Of a stretch of 45,649 nucleotides of DNA, positions 40,877 through 45,649 are shown one piece after another (within the stretch, counting starts at the first letter, position 1; the number at the start of each line of letters is the position of its first letter). The notes under the pieces were generated by a model. The model was not told the DNA's origin. It was given only the letters and a program-made list of their open reading frames with translations, and made no database searches. The stretch is from Candidatus Wirthbacteria bacterium (GTDB lineage: Bacteria; Patescibacteriota; CG2-30-54-11). Where the stretch lies: NCBI GenBank assembly GCA_903889905.1, contig CAISZI010000031.1, forward strand, positions 1 to 45,649, written 5' to 3'. A program made the translations under genes and the position numbers.

Positions 40877-41825
40877 TTTGTGCTCCTTGGTTTAATTCTG
40901 GTTTGGTTGTTTTGCGACCGCGAATGACATAAATGGCATGATAGACGGGTTGTTTCTGCTGATTCAAAACATGGGCTTCTGCCCCATTGATTGGTTCCTG
41001 ACCGTCCGGATCATGAAAAAACTCAAATACATTACCTCCGCTTTTTTCGTCATTTGCGAGTGATCCGATATTCGTTCCAGTGTCCTGCTGCACGATCTGA
41101 TGATGCACGATTTCTGGCTCAAAACCAAACTCGAGCATCATCTCCTTCAATTTGGCCTGCGAGGGTCTGCCGCCCAGGTTTAATATTATCTCACCACCCG
41201 GCGGCAAGAAATCCCAGGCCTGAATGAGGAGCGCGGCATTAAGTCCCAGCCCCAATTGGTTCCATTTTCTTACTTGCCCATTAAGTCCAGCAATTTCTAC
41301 TTCATCATAATAATCACCTGTATTGTGGCCATCGAAAAGCTGCCGGTTGGCTGGAAGTTTGACCTGTGGGATACATGCCACCACAACTTCATACGGCGCC
41401 CGACAATTCTGGCGGATCCCGTCAAGCAAACTTCTGGCATAAAGTTCAACTTGTTCAATGTCGGTTTCTGCAACACTGCGACGCAAGTTGTTTTCGGCCA
41501 CAGGCAGAACTTCGGGGTTGATGTCGGTAGCGAGGATGCGACGGGCTTCCAGTCTAGCCAAAAAACCAGTCACCAGGCCAGAACCCATGCCAACCTCAAC
41601 CACATTTTTGCTGCGAATATCTGCCCGAATTTTATGCAAACCACGTAGTAAAGCTCCAGTCCATCGATCCGGGTTCCAAGTGTGTTCATTTAGATACAAC
41701 CAATCTGGTAACAGGTCCTCTACTGTGTCGTCACTCACATCCAACAATACGGGCTCAGCTACACCCAGTTCTAGCTGCTGAATCAAGGCGTCCTGACCTA
41801 TTTTATACCCTCCCTTTTCGCCCAT
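40866..41825 (-). CDS. Methionine S-methyltransferase-like (MMT N-domain) methyltransferase
   Basis: A 319-residue class I SAM methyltransferase. Motif I is VVEVGMGSGLVTGF, motif II ATDINPEVLPVAENNL, and motif IV reads VACIPQVKLP instead of NPPY. Together with LGLGLNAALL and GEIILNLGGRPSQ these match, from memory, the N-terminal half of plant methionine S-methyltransferase (CIPQI, FGLGL, MIFNMGGRPGQ). It would make S-methylmethionine from Met and SAM. The plant enzyme's aminotransferase-like C-terminal half is absent. GGAGG four bases before the ATG selects the start. The downstream overlapping homocysteine methyltransferase could use the product, and a Met-rich attenuator controls the pair. 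Confidence 0.75.
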   Translation of the reverse strand: MGEKGGYKIGQDALIQQLELGVAEPVLLDVSDDTVEDLLPDWLYLNEHTWNPDRWTGALLRGLHKIRADIRSKNVVEVGMGSGLVTGFLARLEARRILATDINPEVLPVAENNLRRSVAETDIEQVELYARSLLDGIRQNCRAPYEVVVACIPQVKLPANRQLFDGHNTGDYYDEVEIAGLNGQVRKWNQLGLGLNAALLIQAWDFLPPGGEIILNLGGRPSQAKLKEMMLEFGFEPEIVHHQIVQQDTGTNIGSLANDEKSGGNVFEFFHDPDGQEPINGAEAHVLNQQKQPVYHAIYVIRGRKTTKPELNQGAQNEI

Positions 41826-41840
41826 TCTTCCTCCTTGATA

Positions 41841-41873
41841 AAACAAAAAAGCCACCTCGCTGGGAGGTGGCTT
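41841..41873 (-). terminator. Attenuator terminator of the methyltransferase operon
   Basis: AAGCCACCTC and GAGGTGGCTT form a 10-bp stem with loop CCAGC, followed leftward by six T. It ends about 15 bases before the operon's first ATG, so it must be bypassed for expression. Its 5' arm contains ACCTCCC, which can pair instead with GGGAGGT at 41901-41907 (the end of the leader peptide gene). Confidence 0.85.
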
Positions 41874-41898
41874 CGATTAAACAAAAAACAAGAAGCGT

Positions 41899-41985
41899 TT
41901 ACCTCCCTGGGCATACCATCATCATGCTCATCATAGTGATTGATGAGGTCATGATTTGGCGACGCATGGAGGAGGAACGAATCAT
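41899..41985 (-). CDS. Methionine-rich leader peptide, 28 residues
   Basis: A short frame starting ATG at 41985, 22 bases after the predicted transcript start. It encodes 28 residues, eight of them Met, including MMSMMM at residues 18-23, and ends PGR-stop. The stop codon TAA overlaps the antiterminator segment. A weak GGG is the only possible Shine-Dalgarno. In the classic attenuation design (as for His, Trp, Thr), ribosome stalling at codons for the scarce amino acid chooses the antiterminator fold. Here the sensed molecule would be charged Met-tRNA. Confidence 0.75.
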   Translation of the reverse strand: MIRSSSMRRQIMTSSITMMSMMMVCPGR

Positions 41986-42013
41986 AACGCTTTACCCGAT
42001 AAAAAGTGGCACG

Positions 42014-42042
42014 ACTATAACGACTTTCGCTGTGGCTGTCAA
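42014..42042 (-). promoter_or_regulatory. Promoter of the methyltransferase operon
   Basis: Leftward -35 TTGACA (42037-42042, perfect), 17-base spacer, -10 TATAGT (42014-42019). The expected transcript start is near 42007. It lies just past the end of the SHMT gene, so the operon is independently transcribed. Confidence 0.85.
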
Positions 42043-42054
42043 TTGGAAAAAGGA

Positions 42055-43422
42055 CTAAAACTCGAGCGGGAACTTGGCACACAGCGCTTTGACTTCGGCG
42101 GCGATGTCATCGAGTTCGGTGATGCCTTTGGTCGCTTCCATGAATTCAGCCGTTTTGAGGTTAGCAAAGGGCGCAACCAATTTGATCACCCGGTCAAACC
42201 ATTCCACGATCATGTCCATCTCCGGTTCCTTCATGCCGCGTGTCGTGAGTACAGGCGATCCCATACGAATGCCCGAAGGATTCATGGGCGATCCCGTTTC
42301 GTGTGGCACCGAGTTGCGATTGAGGATAATGCCAGCCCGGTCCAATGCCTTGGCTGGATTGCGGCCACTGAAACCTTGTTTGCGCATATCCAGCAAAACC
42401 AGATGTTTGTCAGTGCCGCCCGAAACGACCTTGTAACCTTTTTTGACAAATCCCAAAGCCAGACGCTGCGCATTTTTGACCACTTGATGGGCATAAACTT
42501 TGAAACCCGGTTCCATAGCTTCTTTGAGGCAAACAGTGAGCGCCGCGATCGTGTGTTCAAATGGCCCGCCCTGCAAACCTGGAAATACCCCAAAATCAAT
42601 CTTCTCAGCCAAATCACCACGGCACATGATGGCGGCACCACGGGGTCCGCGCAAAGTTTTATGCGTCGTAAAGGTGACCACGTCCGCCAGTCCCACGGGC
42701 GACTTGTTCGCACCTGCGGCAATCAATCCCGCTTCGTGAGCAACGTCTGACATGTACAAAGCACCAACCTCCTTGGCAATCGAGGCGAGCTCGACGTAAT
42801 TGATTTCACGTGGGTAAGACGTGCCGCCCGAGATGATCATCTGGGGTTTGTATTGCTGGGCGATTTTACGAATTTCGGCGTAATCAAAAAGTTCGGTTTT
42901 GGGATCCACTTTGTACTGCACGACGTTGAAAATTTTGGACACGATACTGACTTTGCGGCTGCCCCCCAGGTAAACCTGGTCGTCGGCGCCGGCTTCCAGC
43001 CCGCCTTCTTCTTTTTCGGGAAATGACCACCCGTGCGACAAGTGTCCGCCATCGGGTAAATACATACTTAGGATCGTGTCACCGGGCTTCAAAAGCGAAT
43101 TATAAACAGCCAGGTTGGCATTGGCGCCAGCCAGTGGTTGCACATTGACGTGCCAGTCGGCCGGAAGGTTAAAGACCTGCTTCATGCGTTCGATGCAAAG
43201 CAGTTCCAGTTTGTCGGTAAACTGATTACCTTCGTAGTATCGTTTGCCGGCATAACCTTCGGCGTATTTGTTGACAAAAACCGAACCCAGTGCGGCACGG
43301 ACCGCCGGAGAAGCAAAATTTTCAGAAGGAATCATGGACAGTTTATTTTGTTGTTTTTGTTCTTCGCTCTCAATCAGGCCAAAAACGTCGGGATCCTGCT
43401 GCTGCAACTTAGCGCTTTGCAT
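42055..43422 (-). CDS. glyA: Serine hydroxymethyltransferase
   Basis: A 455-residue PLP enzyme that converts serine and THF to glycine and 5,10-methylene-THF. Family blocks are MIPSENFASPAVRAALGSVF, NKYAEGYAGKRYYEG, the PLP lysine in TTHKTLRGPRG, and DEHL-like KHLVLLDMRK. GAGG lies five bases before the ATG. It is somewhat longer than the E. coli enzyme (417 residues), with an insertion near 130-180 (GADDQVYLGGSRKVSIVSKI). Together with FolD, formate-THF ligase and the cyclo-ligase it forms the window's one-carbon set. Confidence 0.96.
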   Translation of the reverse strand: MQSAKLQQQDPDVFGLIESEEQKQQNKLSMIPSENFASPAVRAALGSVFVNKYAEGYAGKRYYEGNQFTDKLELLCIERMKQVFNLPADWHVNVQPLAGANANLAVYNSLLKPGDTILSMYLPDGGHLSHGWSFPEKEEGGLEAGADDQVYLGGSRKVSIVSKIFNVVQYKVDPKTELFDYAEIRKIAQQYKPQMIISGGTSYPREINYVELASIAKEVGALYMSDVAHEAGLIAAGANKSPVGLADVVTFTTHKTLRGPRGAAIMCRGDLAEKIDFGVFPGLQGGPFEHTIAALTVCLKEAMEPGFKVYAHQVVKNAQRLALGFVKKGYKVVSGGTDKHLVLLDMRKQGFSGRNPAKALDRAGIILNRNSVPHETGSPMNPSGIRMGSPVLTTRGMKEPEMDMIVEWFDRVIKLVAPFANLKTAEFMEATKGITELDDIAAEVKALCAKFPLEF

Positions 43423-43546
43423 GACGACCTCAAGTTAAAGGTAAACGTGGACATCATTGTAATGAGAAAACTGGTGGGAATCAAACAGATATTCCCCCGC
43501 TTGGTAACATTTGTGGCTATCATGTTGAACCTGCTACAGGTGAAAT

Positions 43547-43612
43547 ATCCTTACTACCGACAAGATAATACGTCGGGGTTACGCAGCGACTCGCTTCTCC
43601 CGTAGTAAGGAT
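43547..43612. repeat. Intergenic repeat with 11-bp inverted ends
   Basis: ATCCTTACTAC (43547-43557) is repeated inverted as GTAGTAAGGAT (43602-43612), flanked on one side by CTTCGTTCAGAATGAC, a motif common in intergenic repeats of many bacteria. No gene is in the 238-base gap 43423-43660. Confidence 0.5.
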
Positions 43613-43660
43613 TCTTCTCTTCGTTCAGAATGACGGCATTGCCTTTTACCCGTTTGGTGA

Positions 43661-44815
43661 TTAGTTATTAGAATTTAGAATTTGTTTCCCAATCTGCCCC
43701 AGCGCCACCGCATTTTCTCCACCCACGGTTTCATTCCAGATCACTTCAACGCCCAATTTGCGGCAGTGATGAATGGTAAACTCCCGGATCAATTCCACTT
43801 TAAAAAATTCACCCGCCAGTACCACCGGCAATTTGTGTGTATGGCTGAGGTGTTTAACCATTTCCAGGTTAATCTTGGCAACAGTTTTGACAAAGGCCAT
43901 GGCCATATCTGCTTTATCGCCGCCGAAAGCCATTTTCTCCACCAGTTTACCAATGATTGGCCGTGTATCCACCACAAACTGGTCGCCTTTTTTGCCAACT
44001 TCAAAAGGCAGGGTATGCACCTCGGGATTGCCTTTGCGCGCCAGGGTGACCAATTTCTTGGCTGCCTGGCCGGGTTTATCCACAACCAATGTATTCGTGA
44101 GCAGTGCCAACACGGCGTCCATCAAACGACCGAAACTGGTGGTTTGTAAATTTTGTTCCGGATGCTTGAGCAGTTCCCAGACATCCATAAACACGCCCCG
44201 GTCGACAGATTCATAAAAAAACTGATCGATTTTGACATTGCCAAACGTCGTCCAAAGGTAAGACAACATCATGCGATAGGGCTCGGCATCCGCATAGCTG
44301 CCACCTGGCAAAGAAACTGGCAAAAAATACCCCAAACGTTCCAGCCCCGCTTTGCCCAGGCGATAATACTCTCCGCCCCATTCATTGCCATCAAACCCCT
44401 CACCACCCGTTGTGAGAGTGCACAGCACAGCGCGCTCAATCAGCGTCGAAGCAGTTATGATCTGCGCCGACATCAATGCTTCCTCATGCTGCACTTCCGC
44501 CAGCGACAAGCCATAATTGGCTGCGACACGCAAAGCCAGTTTCGACGTCGCGAGCTGCTCGTTCAAATCCGTCACCATCACCTGTGGCATGAACTCTGCA
44601 TCCGTCAGAGCCGCTCTTACCAATTCTTCCAGTTTTTGTTCGTCAAACGGGTTGAACGGATTAGAAAGCGTCGCCAGCCAGGCATCCCCATTCTTGGCCG
44701 CACATACCGAGAGTGCCCGATCCGTACCCAAGGCGAGCGTTGTCATGGGCATGGGTTTGGCGAGGGCAATGCGTTTCACTTTAATACCAGGAATTTTCTG
44801 CCAGGCGTCGAGCAA
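43661..44815 (-). CDS. Stand-alone HypF C-terminal (Kae1/TsaD-like) domain protein
   Basis: 384 residues from TTG 44815, or about 363 from ATG 44752. It resembles the C-terminal carbamoyltransferase part of HypF: TTLALGTDRALSVC at the start of the ATPase fold, TLTTGGEGFDGNEWGGEYYR and PVSLPGGSYADAEPYRMML are the HypF blocks. The N-terminal acylphosphatase, zinc-finger and YrdC domains are missing. The metal-binding HHHAH motif is degenerate: VQHEEALMSA keeps only the first His. No hydrogenase gene is near. It may therefore have lost hydrogenase maturation and gained another nucleotide-dependent role (inference). It follows hflX by 13 bases, probably as an operon. Confidence 0.7.
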   Translation of the reverse strand: MLDAWQKIPGIKVKRIALAKPMPMTTLALGTDRALSVCAAKNGDAWLATLSNPFNPFDEQKLEELVRAALTDAEFMPQVMVTDLNEQLATSKLALRVAANYGLSLAEVQHEEALMSAQIITASTLIERAVLCTLTTGGEGFDGNEWGGEYYRLGKAGLERLGYFLPVSLPGGSYADAEPYRMMLSYLWTTFGNVKIDQFFYESVDRGVFMDVWELLKHPEQNLQTTSFGRLMDAVLALLTNTLVVDKPGQAAKKLVTLARKGNPEVHTLPFEVGKKGDQFVVDTRPIIGKLVEKMAFGGDKADMAMAFVKTVAKINLEMVKHLSHTHKLPVVLAGEFFKVELIREFTIHHCRKLGVEVIWNETVGGENAVALGQIGKQILNSNN

Positions 44816-44828
44816 GCAACCGTCTCGA

Positions 44829-45649
44829 TTAATAAGTAACGGAATGTTTTTCGATCAGAGGTTTAACGCGTTGCTTGATCTCGTCTTTGAGTTCCTGCAA
44901 GCCTGTTCCCTTTTCCGCCGCAATCCACACCGTGTCCGGAAGCGGCTTCCTGTCAGCCTCGGCCAGTTGATCCACTTTGTTGTAAACACGTAAAATCGGC
45001 ACTTTGGAACCAATCCGATCCAGGGTATCCAGCACCACCTGTTCTTTCTGATCGCGGCGCGGGTCACTGGCATCCACCACCATTAGCACCAGGTCGCCAG
45101 TTGCCACCATATCCAAGGTTGACTCAAAACCATCCACCAGTTCATGTGGCAGTTTGCGAATAAACCCGACTGTGTCAGTGAGGAAGGCAAACTGACGGCC
45201 ACCATCTTGAGTCTCGCCAAGAAAGATTTTACGGGTCGTAGGATCAACGGTCGTAAACAGTTGGTCGCGCACCACCACATCTTCACGTTTGGTCAGCGCA
45301 TTGAGCAGCGTCGACTTACCGGCATTGGTATAACCCACCATCGAGATCAGTGGACGCTCTTCCTGCCGACGGTTCTGGTTTTGTTGCACGCGCGTTTGCT
45401 TGACTTCAATTAACCGTTTTTTGATGAAGCCAATTTTACGTTTGTAGGCTTTGCGCTGGGTATTGGCCACCGCTTCACCAGCGCCCAGCACACCTTTACC
45501 CTGGCCGCTCATGTCCACGCCACGGCCACCCACCAAACGGCCAGTCTCGTATTGCGCTTCAGCCAACTCCACCTGCAATTTGCCTTCGCGGGACTGAGCT
45601 CTTTTTTTGAAAATTTCCAGAATAATACGCGTCCGGTCCGCGACCTCGA
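44829..45649 (-). CDS. hflX: GTPase HflX, 5' end outside window
   Basis: The frame is open to the right edge: DRTRIILEIFKKRAQSREGK precedes the first internal start at 45578. About 273 C-terminal residues are visible. The GTPase domain has G1 GYTNAGKSTLLNAL, G2 TTVDPTTRK, G3 DTVGFIRKLPHELVDGF, G4 YNKVDQ, and the typical LVLMVVDASDP. HflX is a ribosome-associated GTPase that splits stalled ribosomes. The conserved GGxGTRGPGE loop before the coiled coil is altered here to GQGKGVLGAGEAV. The C-terminal domain is short and ends IEKHSVTY. Confidence 0.93.
   Translation of the reverse strand, partial: EVADRTRIILEIFKKRAQSREGKLQVELAEAQYETGRLVGGRGVDMSGQGKGVLGAGEAVANTQRKAYKRKIGFIKKRLIEVKQTRVQQNQNRRQEERPLISMVGYTNAGKSTLLNALTKREDVVVRDQLFTTVDPTTRKIFLGETQDGGRQFAFLTDTVGFIRKLPHELVDGFESTLDMVATGDLVLMVVDASDPRRDQKEQVVLDTLDRIGSKVPILRVYNKVDQLAEADRKPLPDTVWIAAEKGTGLQELKDEIKQRVKPLIEKHSVTY

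Noticed and set aside
41874-42010. SAM riboswitch upstream of the methyltransferase operon
   Set aside because: No SAM-I, SAM-II or SMK aptamer blocks are seen; the Met-rich short frame and complementary arms explain the leader better.
43661-44815. TsaD or type III pantothenate kinase
   Set aside because: The GGEGFDGNEWGGE and PGGSYADAEP blocks are HypF-C-specific, not TsaD or CoaX.

Overview
The window looks like a chromosomal segment of a small-genome bacterium, possibly from the Patescibacteria/CPR. I infer this from the very small element-borne proteins, the short stand-alone enzymes and the transport-dependent thiamine supply; the assignment is weak. The standard genetic code fits, Shine-Dalgarno sites are common, and sigma70-like promoters with 17-base spacers occur. 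I found no CRISPR array, rRNA or recognisable insertion sequence.

Left part (1-23.1 kb) is accessory DNA stacked on the 3' side of a tRNA-Gln(CUG) gene. It holds the end of a superfamily II helicase, a self-regulated Fic protein, an AbiEi/AbiEii pair, two orphan proteins and mosaic repeats. A 16.8 kb integrative element follows (6305-23137). It is bounded by a 19-bp direct copy of the tRNA-Gln 3' end and carries its own serine recombinase, a winged-helix regulator, a replication-like protein, and a large leftward defence operon: SNF2 helicase-DUF3883, DUF1156 adenine methyltransferase, DUF499 ATPase, then DUF3644 and four small genes. The operon resembles part of DISARM but lacks DrmA and DrmB. 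The recombinase reading frame crosses the attachment site, so integration swaps its C-terminal tail for antisense tRNA. Two older copies of that site or tail show that elements have accumulated here more than once.

Middle part (23.3-32.1 kb) is housekeeping: a PadR/PspC envelope-stress pair with a clear operator, an MFS exporter, and an extracytosolic flavin electron-transfer operon (FMN-binding protein, ApbE, an RnfD-like membrane domain fused to a flavin reductase, a SHOCT protein). A HAD hydrolase with a frameshift at an A7 run follows.

Right part (32.1-45.6 kb) is cofactor and one-carbon metabolism. A thiamine-type ABC transporter lies behind a TPP riboswitch with a visible terminator. 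Around it are 5-formyl-THF cyclo-ligase, FolD, formate-THF ligase and serine hydroxymethyltransferase. A two-gene operon encodes a methyltransferase like the N-terminal domain of plant methionine S-methyltransferase plus a homocysteine methyltransferase, together a possible S-methylmethionine cycle. It is preceded by a consensus promoter, a 28-codon Met-rich leader peptide and a terminator with a competing antiterminator: an apparent methionine-sensing ribosomal attenuator. The window ends with a stand-alone HypF-C-like protein and a 5'-truncated HflX GTPase.
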